A stretch of 64,000 nt of DNA from Pectinophora gossypiella (lineage: Eukaryota; Arthropoda; Insecta; Lepidoptera; Gelechiidae): assembly GCF_024362695.1 (NCBI RefSeq), contig NC_065431.1, positions 4,780,624-4,844,623 on the forward strand, written 5' to 3'. Below, piece by piece: positions 50,766-61,052 of this stretch. The position numbers were made by a program, and so were the translations under genes. Under the pieces are notes generated by a model. It was not told the origin of the DNA. It worked only from the letters and a program-made list of their open reading frames with translations, and did no database searches. The first letter of the stretch is position 1. Every line of letters begins with the position of its first letter.

Positions 50766-53584
50766 CTTTTAGTTCATAAATTAATTGTGTAAGTATTAAA
50801 TCATCTCTTTATCACTGCTCCTTTTATTAAAGTGCCGGCTGACTAAACCAGTGTTCGAATACTTTACAAACTTTTATATTATTGCGTCGTTATAATATTC
50901 AGATTTTAATTGACCATAATAAATGTATTTTAGTTTGAAATAGGTACCTTAAAAGTAAACTTTTCTGTCTTTAGCATGTTATTATATACATCCTTTTAAT
51001 ATTTTCTTCACGATACATACTTTAAATGCTTTTTTTATAATATACTACATCAAATATTTATACGCAACATACACATATGAGTTGGAGCAATATTATAATT
51101 TTATTTTTTTAAATACATACGTGGATTCCCGATTTATATGTAATACATATTATAATACTTTTTATGATTTATTATACATCAATAGGTACCGATTTAGTAC
51201 ACCTAATATTTAAAATTCGTACAAAAAGAAAGGATTTTTGTTAATAAAGCGTATGTTCAAAGGAATCGTATCCTATACACATTACGATAAAATACAATAT
51301 AATACATTTATTTTTAAAAAGGATATGGACATTCGTTCTCTGCCATCGATTCCCATTTCGTTTTTCATATCACACCGAGGACCTTGCATTTCAGTTTCCC
51401 ATATTATATTTTTCAATTTTAAGCACAATCAAAGATAATTATTGCTATAATCGCCTCCAGTACTTACTGTACTCATGTTATTATAATAGTTATTTTAAAT
51501 TCATATATCTTTTTGTTTGTATTAAGCACTTTTTGTAGAAGATACTCCTAAAATAATTCCTTCATATTACCATTTTTGTGACCATCAAACAGCAGTTTCG
51601 TACCCTTTCCAATCAAAGGCATATAGGTAAGATCTTCATGTTAAGTTCGTTACTGTATTCAAGAACCAAAATACGTTTTATATAAATTTAAAATAACGAA
51701 AGCCCAGCCACAAATGTTGAAAACTTGCCATGATGCAATTTACACATTAAAAAAACATAATATACGTAGTTAAATACGCGCAAAGTGTCAAATAGGAATA
51801 TTGCTTTTTAGATGAATTGTTACAATGCGGCCATTCTAGACCGACAGTTCTTATAATTGAGTGCGCATTGCTAACAAATGACAAAAAGCAATATTATCTT
51901 TTTGAGATGAATTGATTCAATGTGGCCTTTTTATCCGCCCCTGAACCTAGTAACGTTATTCTAAGCATCAATGTAAAGATTTACAACATTTTGTCATCAG
52001 GCTATACAAATCATCAATTTTACACAAAAACAAAAATTTCGACGTTACATCATTTTTGCTCAAGCAAAAATGGTAGTCGTTATTTACCTCTATTAACCCT
52101 TATAAATAATAAATATATTTGATTCTTCCAATAGACACAACACTTAAATTATTGCATTATGATATTTATAAATAATCTAGTGAAAAAGATAGGAAATACA
52201 AAAAATGTTTTCCCGTCGTCCATGTTAAATATTTGTTTTTAAATATTAAAAAAAATATATTATAAAAAAATGTGTGTGATAGATAAAATTATAATAATAT
52301 TTTAAAATTAAATAACCGGAATGTATAGGTACTTTTTATAAAACTTTTTTCTCTATTGTATTTTTTGGCGTATTTTAAAAGGTTACTTACTATTTTTTTT
52401 TTCATGTGCATTAAGTGCTATTGTTTAGTGCATTCTATTACAGTGATTCTTTAGTGGTATTCCCCTATTATTTTCTCATCTATTACCTACCGTTGGAAAA
52501 TCATTTTTAGTTTAGGATCAGCAACTTTATAAATCATATTTAACGATTAACTTTGTGCGTAAGACATTAACAATTAATAATGATTATTGATGAAAATATT
52601 TAAAATTATAATTATTATAATATTTATGACATCACTAATGAGTCTAATAAATGTTATTTTAATTTAAACTAAAAACAGGCAGTGGAATTTATTCTAACAG
52701 CCATCTCCAAACCGCTCTATTATTGCTGCATTTATCTAACATAAGAACAAAATATTTTCCATTTACTGATTTATAATTATAACCCGTGCATATGATCTAG
52801 CTAGATATTTCGCTAATAATTCGTGATATAATTTAGCCTTGCCGATAGATAGAGGACTATCGACAGTTAATCGATAGCCTAGACACCTCCTAATATTTTA
52901 TTTTAAGTTATACCCGTCATTTTCTAAGTTAGGTAGGTATTCGGTTTGTACTCGGTGATTACTCTGACAAGTTTTTTTTTTATAATAAGTATTTAATCGA
53001 TAAATAAAAAGATGTTATATCATGTTGGATCTTTTGGGCTCGTTATTACGGCCCTAATCATAAACTGAATCGTTATAATGCCAAGAAAAAACCTTGTCAG
53101 AAAGATGGGTGAATCGGATGTATTCAAACATTGACTTAAAAATCGCTTTTTGTTTCGACTTGTAAGTATGTACCTACATTTTTTCAATGTTATAATAAAT
53201 ACTTAGCTGTCATTTAAACTTTATAATTAATTTAGTATTTATAGAGTATTTATCTCTTTTGGAATAAAATAAATTAATGTTTAATCAGAATTTACTTTCG
53301 TACGGAACAACTACATAGAGGTGAATATGAGGCCTAAAGGTCTAGTACGCACAGCCATGTTTGATTAATGAGGTAATTGAAAGGCAAAGGTTGATGTTTA
53401 CACAGCCAAAACAATGATTTTGAAGTTGGTGTCTTTGAGTGATTTTTAAAAGTAGAGTTCGCGCCACACTCACCGTACAGACAGTCACAGTGTCTGTATG
53501 GAAAAACAATCGGGACTTTCTTCCTTTATACGTAATTTCGGAGGCGCAAAATACTGTTGTTTGGCTATTTTTGTTGACCTTGAA
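50766..53584. other. AT-rich gene-free stretch
   Basis: Very AT-rich with no coding frames longer than 66 residues. One M2 copy lies at about 51778-51935. It could include the 3' UTR of the rapsyn-like gene, which ends at 54355 on the minus strand. Confidence 0.4.
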
Positions 53585-53800
53585 AATATGGTAGTTACCA
53601 TTTAGTCAAATCAGTAACTTTTTTCTATACGTCAAAACACGAAATTACTATGGAATTTGTATGAAAAAGCAACCTGTGACGTCATAGAAAAATGTGATAA
53701 AATGTCCCACTTATTATAAAATTTTTCACAAGTACTTATTAAAATTCATAAATAGGTTAAATAGAAAAAAGGAAACATTTTTTGTCACCTTTACATCTGT
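53585..53800 (+). repeat. Dispersed repeat family R1 (plus copy, uninterrupted)
   Basis: Contains AGTCAAATCAGTAACTTTTT..ACGTCAAAACACGAAATTAC. The same sequence is split by the DIRS element at 55077/60098. Confidence 0.6.
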
Positions 53801-54354
53801 TGTTTATTTATATATTTGACCAAGGAAACTACTTAACCAACTATCGATACCTCCTGTGTATTTTTTATTTTTACCTTTGATGGGTTTGCTCTTGGCCTCA
53901 GACTTGCCCGAAAGCATTGATGAGGCCTAAGATGGAGCTCGCCCAGAAGGTGCCTGTTCACTCTGGCCTTGAAAGCATCAATACTAAAAAACAGATATAA
54001 GATGTTATCGTTTTTTTTAAACTATCTATAGGCGACACTATCGCACGCGACAATTTAGGATCTTCTTTGTAACCAACTCTTTAGATACGTGAAAAAATGC
54101 GTCAACGAAAATACGTAAAATATGACAAATTGACAGATCAGTAAATACGTTTAAGAACTTTTGTTGGGTAAGATGCTAATAACGTGTTTAAGAAATTAAA
54201 TGCCACTAAACATGTTTAAGAACCGTTACGCAAGCCACCCTTAGGGTCGAAAAGCTCTATGCATTTGTGAAAAAAAAACTTTCACCAATATTTTTCTATC
54301 AGAGTACTTAAAGCAAAGATTTTGTTTCGTACAGCCGTAGCTTTGTAGGGCGGA

Positions 54355-54450
54355 TTAGACGCTTGACGTGGCTTGCTGGCTGCTCTGGTCTGAGAGCACG
54401 GAGTTCAGGTCAGACTCGCGCAATGTGGGGGGTGTTCCGAATGGGAAGTC
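54355..54450 (-). CDS. Rapsyn-like terminal exon
   Basis: Encodes 31 residues, from DFPFGTPPTLRES to the TSSV end, with the stop at 54357-54355. The acceptor is CTTCAG|G. Confidence 0.75.
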   Translation of the reverse strand, partial: DFPFGTPPTLRESDLNSVLSDQSSQQATSSV

Positions 54451-57400
54451 CTGAAGAGGAAACATTAAAGGTCAGCTAAGATCAAAAACCAGCGAGGAGA
54501 GCATTTTCTGCGGGCTTAGCACCGTAAGCGCGCGACTCTTTCTCGCCTCGACATACGTCACCCGTCACTCTCTCACAGTACTGCGCAGAAAGAGACAGAC
54601 AATCTCTGTCGCGGAGAGAAAGAGTCGCGTACTTACGGTGCTAAGTCCGCCTAAAATGGCCACATCGAAGCAATTCGTCTAAAAAGCAATATTGCAATTT
54701 GACATTTGCGCATATAAAAGTAAGTGCGCAATGCAAACAAATGTCAAATAGCAATATTGCTTTCTTAGATGAAATGCTTTCTTAGAGAATTTAACCCCCC
54801 TAGTCGCAGCCTATCTTCGTAGAGAACTTGATAAAATTGCAGTGGCCACCAGTGACCCTTGGTGCCAACTTACCTGGTTGGGCAGTGTTCGAGGCGCGGG
54901 CGGCGCGGGAGGCGCGGGTGGGGCGCGGGGAGCCCGCGGGGAGGCGCACTCCGCGCACTGCGTGTCCGGGCCGCCGCGCCCCGAGCGCCTGGACCATGAT
55001 TCCGGCATGCAGCTGCCAACGGGGAATCGGAACAGGTAAGTATGACCATAGACTAAATTCCATCTAGTCAAATCAGTTATTATGTGTTCTCATAAAACAC
55101 ACAGTGTATTATGAAGAAGCTGTCTATGAATTTCACCTTTAATAAGATAGAAGAGTACAAACATACCTGAATTCTCCTTGTGTTTGTGTTTTCTGTCTCT
55201 TTCTTACTCACCGCAAGGCGCCCCCGTCATTCTTCGTCAGGCGCATTACTTGTCAAATCATAGCGTTTAAGAATTTCGCCGCGAAATGCACGTTAAGTTT
55301 TTTCTGTGCGCAATTATAGTGTTTTAACAGTGTAAAACTATCAATATTTGGATTTTTTGTGTTGGAATAGCGAGTGTCGGTGAGTACACTTTAATAATGA
55401 GCGAATCTGAGCTACGGGAGACTACCGGTGCTTCGGATGGAGACCGCGACTCTCGCCCCGCGGAGTGCCGGCAATCAACAGACGAAGAGAGCTCTTCCTC
55501 TTCTTCGGAGGATGAGGAAAGCTCTGCTTCGGTGCCTCCTAATAAGCGGAGAAAATGTAATAACTTCTCAGACCCGCGAATAGACTCGTTGATCCAACAA
55601 GTAGGGTTTATATCAGGTTATCTCACACAGTTACCGCAGTGTTTATCCGCTACTAATACTTCTCAGAGTAACATTGATCAACCGGGACCTAGTTCTAGTA
55701 GGTTCGAACAAAATCAAACACCGTTTCTCACAAATCCCACCACTCCATCGACATCCAATCTTTCTTTGGGATCTATCAAGCTAGATTTTGATGAAAAAAA
55801 GATAATACCAACAGCTGATAAGGATAGGCTTAGTGAACTTTCGCAACTGCAACAGTTTAATAGTCAGGGATGGAAAGGAATCAGGTACAAGAAAGCATTG
55901 CAATCCTATGTTGCCACTCCAGGTTTTATCGGCCTGAGGGTCAATGAAGAATTTTGTAATATCACTAAAACAAAAGACTATTTGGCATCTACTGACCAAC
56001 TGTTAGCAGGAATGTCCAATAACATTTTAGAACAGAGACAATTATTGCAGTCTGGACTACAAGGTATTATTGACTGGGCTTCAGCAAACCGTAACGACTT
56101 AAATGCAACAACTTTATTTGATAAATTCACTGCTGTATTTGGTCCAGGCTCTCCTTCTTATAAGAGTTTCGAAACACTTATGCAAATTACTTGTGGGAAA
56201 AGAGCAGAAAGTATTGAGATTCGTCGAGAACGCATACTAAAAGAAATTTCTAATCCAAATTTAAAAGCTATGCTCCAAAATATTCCACCCAGTTCTGAAT
56301 ACTTATTTGAAAAAGAGGCCCTCACTAATGTAATTCAATCTTTAGGAGGAGTTCGTTCATGGTTACAACCTATTGTGCAAACTAAACAAAAACCTACCAC
56401 AGCTTCAAACAAATTTCATAATAATTACAAAAAACAAGACCATTTTGACAAAAAAGCTAAACATGAGAAAAAGAATAAATTTAACAAAAAACCAAATAAC
56501 TTTCGTAAAGGCTTCAACACCAATGTTGGTGTTGGAGAGTCCAGTGGTAAACAAAAATGACTATTATCAGAAAGAATTCCAGGGGGGGTGCCTGAAAGAT
56601 CATGTTTCAGCATGGATAGAGTTAGGAGCCAATCCATTTATACTAAAGTTAATAACGAAGGGTCGCATCCCTTTCTTAACACACCCTCCATTACAATATC
56701 CCAACAAAAATGTGATAAAAAACTTTACAACGAAAACAACACCGGACATGACTCTAGTAATAAACGACCTAAAAAACAAAAAGGTATTGGAACAACCTAT
56801 AGAGACCAATGCGGGTTTCCATTCGAAGATATTTCTGAGACCAAAGCCAGATGGAAGTGTCCGACCCATATTCGATCTGAGGGGCCTGAACAACCATGTG
56901 TTTACAAAACACTTCCAATTAATTTCCCAAGTGGATGTGAGGGAATTTCTTCAGAACAACGATTGGCTAGTGAAAATAGACCTCCAACAGGCATATTTTC
57001 ATTTGCCAATTGCTTCAAGTCACAGACGCTTTCTGCGCATAATTTACAATGGGGAAATACTGCAGTTAACGGCACTTCCATTTGGCCTGTCTTCAGCTCC
57101 ACGGACTTTCGCAGCGGTTTCCAACTGGGTCGCGGAGACCCTTCGAAAAAAGGGAATGCGTCTTGTTGTTTATCTGGACGATTTTTTGATAGTCAACCAA
57201 GATCATCTCACACTAGTGGACCAGGTTGCGGAAACCTTAAGAGTCCTAGAGAACTTAGGCTGGCGCATAAATTATGGCAAGTCAGTTCTGAACCCACAAC
57301 ACAAACTAGAGTATCTGGGCCTAGTGTGGGATACGGAATTAAAAACAATTGCACTACCTTTAAAGAAAATACAAAAGATAAAGATGACAATAACAAAACT

Positions 57401-60400
57401 TTTAGAAAAAAAACAACATAAATCAAAAAGAGACACAGTCTCTGTTAGGGCAACTAAACTTTGCAAATTTTACAATACCTCAGGGGAGGTTGAAATGTCG
57501 ACGGATGCAAATTTTTCTCAAACAATTCAAAGGCAGACCAAGGCAGAGAAAAACAAAATGTACATCAAGACCTGACTTGGTGGCTAAAAAATATAAACAA
57601 AAGTTCCATTCCTCTACACAAGAGCAAGGTGACTCACTTTCTAACAACAGACGCAGCGGATGCGGGCTGGGGAGCTCACCTCAACAACCTACACTTAGCA
57701 GGAACTTGGTTACCACACCAACAAGGTTGGCACTCAAACAAAAAAGAACTGTATGCAGTGTACAGAGCCATAAAACTAGAACAAAAACAATTAATAAATG
57801 CTCATGTACTGATACAATCAGACAATCGAACCCTTGTTGCTTACATACGCAACGAAGGGGGTACCAAGTCGCTAAGTCTGCTGGAACTTACCACAAAACT
57901 AATGGAACTAACCGAGCAGCTCAATCTAATGCTGTCGGCCGCATACCTTCCGGGAAGGTTAAATGGAATCGCGGATCGCTTGTCGAGAAATCGACCAGTT
58001 CCAGAGTGGCACTTGTTACCCCAGGCCTCGGAGGCCATATTCAAAAAGTGGGGTGTGCCCGATATCGACCTGTTCGCGTCCAAAAAGACGGCAGTCGTCC
58101 CTCAATACGCTACGCTAGACTCCAGAGACGGGTCAGCAAGCTTTTGCGACGCATTCACCCAAGTATGGAACTATCGGATAGCCTGGGTGTTTCCACCTCC
58201 CAGTATGATACCAAGAGTGTTGGCTCATCTGAACGAGGCGAGGGGAACATATATCCTAATAGCACCAACGTGGCCGCAGTGCTTTTGGATGGCGGACATC
58301 CAAGCACGGGCCCAAGAAGCTCCAATGACGATCACCAACCTACAGAACAGCTTAATAGACCAAACGACAGGACTATGTCCACCTCAAGTGGACAAACTGG
58401 CTCTTCAAGCATGGAAAATTGGGGGTGGTCAGACAAAATAGGGCACTGGAGCTTAAATGAAAGAAACCTTTTAAATAGTAGCTGGCGAGCTTCTACACTT
58501 ACCACATACAGTGCACCTATAAATAGATGGCTAGCTTGGTGTAAAAGTCACAATGTTAATGAAAAATATCCTCAAGGGAATAATGTCGCTAGGTTCCTGG
58601 CCAAATTATATTTGGAGGACAAGCTGGCATATAAAACCATTTTACTGCACAAATCTGCAGTTGCAACATACTGTGCAAATAACGACCAAATATCTAAAAA
58701 CTTCTTCGTACATCAAATTTTAAAGGCCATTTCACATGCCAGGCCACAGCCACAGAAAGTACCAATTTGGAACACAGAAATATTATTTAACTGGCTTATA
58801 ACTAATCCAAACTCGGGCTCCTTGTTTGATACATCCAGAAGATCTGCAATTATTCTCTTGCTTGCCTCCGGAAGGCGTATTCATGACTTGACACTGTTAG
58901 ACATATCCCAAGAAAATGTGGAATTTTCTCAAGAACAACTAACCCTATGGCCTAAATTTGGGTCTAAAACAGATACAGGTCAAAGCAGACAGTCAGGCTG
59001 GATACTAAAGAAACATGAAAATGAAAAAATATGTCCTGTAAAACATATTCAACAACTAATCACGGTATCTGAAGCACGGAGGAGTAGTAATATTACAAGT
59101 CTATTTATTTCCATAACGGGGCAAGTGAAGCCAGCCACAAGGACGATGATCGCCGGTTGGATAAAAAGCATTTTTAGAGAGGCTGGTATTGATGCACCTC
59201 CAGGTAGCGTTCGGTCTGCAGTTGCCTCCAGGAGCTGGCTGGATAATCGACCAATCGAAGAAATCCTCAGGCGAGGTAATTGGAAATCTTCAGACACATT
59301 TACTAAATATTACCGTAGGGAGGTTAAAGAAAATGCAACTATTAAAAATGTTGATTTACTTTATTCTAATTTTAACAGTGTTTAAAATGTTTACTCTAAT
59401 TTTTGTTACATTTTCTAAATCTTTACTAATGTTAGTCACTTTATTAAGTAAGAAGAAGGTATATTTTAATAAATACTTAAAAGATCTCATTATGATTACT
59501 CAAAAGAAATAATTTTATTAAGTTTAAAAACTATAATACAAATTTAATTCATTGTTATTTTAATTATAATAAGTTAAGAATTGGATAAATTCACAGACTG
59601 ATACAAAGCATTCTTTTTGATTAAACTTGCTTTATAACTTTATAGAACAATAGTAAGTAAATAAATTAAAAAACTGAAGTGTTTTAATTAAATTAATATT
59701 CTATTTAATTCATTCACATAGCGTTTAAGCTTACTTCACCAGCAGATAACAAACACATCTTCATAATACACTGTGTGTTTTATGAGAACACATAATATAA
59801 CTGTTTTGCATTCCAACAAAACAATTATTATGTGTGAAATAAAACACACAGTGTACACCAAAGTGCCTTGCTGGTGTATGAAGACTATGATTTGACAAGT
59901 AATGCGCCTGACGAAGAATGACGGGGGCGCCTTGCGGTGAGTAAGAAAGAGACAGAAAACACAAACACAAGGAGAATTCAGGTATGTTTGTACTCTTCTA
60001 TCTTATAAAAGGTGAAATTCATAGACAGCTTCTTCATAATACACTGTGTGTTTTATTTCACACATAATAATTGTTTTGTTGGAATGCAAAACAGTTATAC
60101 TTTTTACTAAACGTCAAAACACGAAATCACTATGGAATTTATAATGAAAAAGCCAAAGAGCAACACGCGGGGGGGGGGGGGGGGGAGTAGCCACATGCAT
60201 CCTTCGTTATAAGGACGTTCAGAAAAGACATGAAAAGATGAAATATTGATTACATCAACGGTGTCCTAACCTCATCAACCCTGGTGTCAGGGTTACTATT
60301 GAGTAGGGATCACAAAGTGATTTTTGTGATATGTCCCCATCGGGATTCGAGCCCAGGACCTCCGGGTCGTGAGCGCTCAACCACTGGACCACGGAGGCCG

Positions 60401-60669
60401 TTAATTGATGGAAATCTATGTTTTGTTGAAGAAAATAGATTGCGAATTTTCAAAAAGGCGTTTTTCAAAGGTACTCACGCATGATGAACGATATGCGCAC
60501 AAGGCAGCGAGGCCAGTGGCTCGGGCTGCTCGGCGAGCGGCTCGCGGCAGCGCGCGCAGGCCGGCGCGGCCCACGCGGCCGCCGCGCGCTTCTGCCGCGC
60601 CGCCGCGTTGTTGTCGCCCAGAGCCGTGTAGATCTCCGCTAGGCGCAGGCGCACGCGACGTACAAGCAT
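54355..60669 (-). CDS. Rapsyn-like protein, last three exons (RING-H2 end)
   Basis: Exons in transcript order: 60669-60479, 55012-54874, 54450-54355, giving 141 codons and a TAA. Counting from the first in-window residue, a TPR-like helix (RLRLAEIYTALGDNNAAARQ) is followed by a complete C3H2C3 RING-H2: C38-x2-C41-x15-C57-x-H59-x2-H62-x2-C65-x17-C83-x2-C86. The LPCAHIVHHAC core and the order TPR then terminal RING-H2 match rapsyn, the 43-kDa protein that clusters acetylcholine receptors at synapses and has E3 ligase activity. After the RING comes a Pro/Ala-rich stretch and a Ser-rich end (SSQQATSSV) that vertebrate rapsyn lacks. Earlier TPR exons lie beyond the window or in 60700-64000, where none was seen. 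The intron after the first exon holds a 5-kb retrotransposon. Confidence 0.8.
54510..54650. mobile_element. MITE with GCGGxCTTAGCACC ends
   Basis: Inverted ends of about 35 bp (GCGGGCTTAGCACCGTAAG / rc GCGGACTTAGCACCGTAAG, then CGCGACTCTTTCTC). It lies 59 bp from the acceptor of the rapsyn-like last exon and abuts an M2 MITE (54651-54800). Confidence 0.75.
54651..54800. mobile_element. Hairpin MITE family M2
   Basis: Ends AAATGGCCACATCGAAGCA and AAATGCTTTCTTAGAGAATT. The interior has a GCAATATTGC pair. Confidence 0.65.
54874..55012 (-). CDS. Rapsyn-like penultimate exon
   Basis: Completes the RING-H2 (C65, then TQCAEC) and encodes the Pro/Ala-rich stretch ending LPNQ. Very GC-rich. The acceptor is TTGGCAG|C and the donor CAG|GTAAGT. 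Confidence 0.8.
55078..55263. repeat. DIRS left terminal inverted repeat
   Basis: Runs from TATTATGTGTTCTCATAAAA to GTCAAATCATAG. Nearly identical in reverse to 59885-60069; the outermost 20 bp differ by TCTC versus GAA. Confidence 0.9.
55397..56560 (+). CDS. DIRS ORF1, gag-like protein (387 residues)
   Basis: Starts at the ATG at 55397, 134 bp after the left repeat. The N-terminus is acidic and Ser-rich (EESSSSSSEDEESS), followed by a basic PPNKRRK that could be a nuclear signal. The middle has a globular part (about residues 110-320), and the end is Lys-rich (DHFDKKAKHEKKNKFNKK), suited to bind RNA. No CCHC zinc knuckle, which is usual for DIRS gag. The frame is intact and overlaps the next by 38 nt. 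Confidence 0.8.
   Translation: MSESELRETTGASDGDRDSRPAECRQSTDEESSSSSSEDEESSASVPPNKRRKCNNFSDPRIDSLIQQVGFISGYLTQLPQCLSATNTSQSNIDQPGPSSSRFEQNQTPFLTNPTTPSTSNLSLGSIKLDFDEKKIIPTADKDRLSELSQLQQFNSQGWKGIRYKKALQSYVATPGFIGLRVNEEFCNITKTKDYLASTDQLLAGMSNNILEQRQLLQSGLQGIIDWASANRNDLNATTLFDKFTAVFGPGSPSYKSFETLMQITCGKRAESIEIRRERILKEISNPNLKAMLQNIPPSSEYLFEKEALTNVIQSLGGVRSWLQPIVQTKQKPTTASNKFHNNYKKQDHFDKKAKHEKKNKFNKKPNNFRKGFNTNVGVGESSGKQK
56523..58441 (+). pseudogene. DIRS ORF2, reverse transcriptase-RNase H-methyltransferase-like, frame broken
   Basis: RT motifs lie in one frame to about 57430: IFDLRGLNN, VDLQQ-type KIDLQQAYFHLPI, LPFGLSSAP and YLDDFLIV. The connection domain continues in the next frame (LLGQLNFANFTIPQGRLKCR, 57442-57510). 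RNase H is in the third frame from about 57560: TTDAADAGWG, KKELYAV, QSDNRT, ADRLSR, with all four acidic catalytic residues present. A methyltransferase-like part follows (PDIDLFAS, WVFPPPSMI, LIAPTWPQCFW). Two +1 shifts break the protein, either real or from assembly. The first ATG (56523) overlaps the gag end. Confidence 0.85.
58411..59385 (+). CDS. DIRS ORF3, tyrosine recombinase (324 residues)
   Basis: Starts at ATG 58411 in a frame that overlaps ORF2 by 31 nt. An N-terminal SAM-like part (WRASTLTTYSAPINRWLAWC) is followed by a catalytic part with LLASGRRIHDL (first Arg), SVRSAVAS (second Arg region; the usual His is replaced) and GNWKSSDTFTKYYRRE holding the likely Tyr nucleophile. It would insert a circular cDNA into the chromosome. 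The open frame extends upstream to 57490, but that part overlaps RNase H and is probably not used. Confidence 0.85.
   Translation: MENWGWSDKIGHWSLNERNLLNSSWRASTLTTYSAPINRWLAWCKSHNVNEKYPQGNNVARFLAKLYLEDKLAYKTILLHKSAVATYCANNDQISKNFFVHQILKAISHARPQPQKVPIWNTEILFNWLITNPNSGSLFDTSRRSAIILLLASGRRIHDLTLLDISQENVEFSQEQLTLWPKFGSKTDTGQSRQSGWILKKHENEKICPVKHIQQLITVSEARRSSNITSLFISITGQVKPATRTMIAGWIKSIFREAGIDAPPGSVRSAVASRSWLDNRPIEEILRRGNWKSSDTFTKYYRREVKENATIKNVDLLYSNFNSV
59758..59855. repeat. DIRS internal complementary region
   Basis: Equals the reverse complement of the left end (to 59797) joined directly to the reverse complement of the right end (from 59798), so it copies the junction of a circularised element. 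This is the template that lets DIRS elements complete their ends. Confidence 0.9.
59885..60069. repeat. DIRS right terminal inverted repeat
   Basis: Mirror of 55078-55263. It is followed by 28 nt (60070-60097, with TTGTTGGAATGCAAAACAGT inside on the plus strand) that the left end lacks. Confidence 0.9.
60098..60190 (+). repeat. Repeat R1, right half after the DIRS insertion
   Basis: TACTTTTTACTAAACGTCAA..ACGAAATCACTATGGAAT continues the R1 sequence left off at 55077. It ends in a poly-G run at 60169-60185, as in the copy at 649-666. Confidence 0.6.
60265..60402 (-). repeat. SINE pieces: S4 tail and S1-like tRNA head
   Basis: CTCATCAACCCTGGTGTCAG (S4) is followed by a minus-strand tRNA-like head (CCATCGGGATTCGAGCCCAG.., ending near 60402 with GGACCACGGAGGC). 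Confidence 0.55.
60479..60669 (-). CDS. Rapsyn-like exon with first half of the RING-H2
   Basis: Encodes RLRLAEIYTALGDNN, an Ala-rich linker and CARCREPL..LPCAHIVHHA. The acceptor is TCACAG|A and the donor ATGC|GTGAGT. GC-rich. A (GATA)n run (60677-60694) touches the acceptor side. Confidence 0.85.
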
Positions 60670-60777
60670 CTGTGATAGATAGATAGATAGATAAAATCTT
60701 TATTAAATATAGGTTGAGGACGTTAGATTAACTTCTTAATATTAAAATGTTTACTTAATTTATTTATTTATTTATAT

Positions 60778-60935
60778 ACAGGGTGTTAGTGACATCGTAA
60801 CGAAAACTTTGAGGGTTGATTCAGAACATGATTCTGAGTCGATATCAAGTGGAATTTTCCGTCGCAAAAGTATGGATCAGAAAATAATTTAAAAAACACA
60901 AAAAAAAAACATGAATTTTCCCCCTCAGTATTCGT
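60778..60935 (+). mobile_element. Hairpin MITE family M4, one and a bit arms
   Basis: Full left arm (GGGTGTTAGTGACATCGTAA). The right arm is cut to TTCCCCCTCAGTATTCGT, where an L2 LINE tail starts. Confidence 0.6.
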
Positions 60936-60936
60936 G

Positions 60937-61052
60937 CATTTACGATCTACTTTGAACTGGCGTGCGTGTATGAAGCGATTGATGAATGTGGAGGAAGCAA
61001 AAGAAGTGTGTCAGGATCGAAGCAAATGGAATTCTATAGTCTCTGCTTACTT
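60937..61052 (+). pseudogene. LINE 3' tail (family L2), short copy
   Basis: Contains AAGCGATTGATGAATGTGGA and GGATCGAAGCAAATGGAATT, matching 37800-37880. Confidence 0.6.

Larger units (their letters stand above)
55078..60097 (+). mobile_element. DIRS-type tyrosine-recombinase retrotransposon, 5.0 kb
   Basis: Terminal inverted repeats (55078-55263 and 59885-60069), a 28-nt extension at the right end and an internal complementary region (59758-59855) enclose three overlapping frames: gag-like, RT/RNase H/methyltransferase-like, and tyrosine recombinase. This is the DIRS plan. There is no target duplication, as expected of recombinase-based insertion. It is nested in repeat R1 and lies antisense to the rapsyn-like gene. 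The RT-RNase H frame is broken twice. Confidence 0.92.

Noticed and set aside
57490..58410. N-terminal extension of the DIRS recombinase to 631 residues
   Set aside because: The upstream 307 codons overlap conserved RNase H and methyltransferase coding in another frame, and the ATG at 58411 gives the normal recombinase length.
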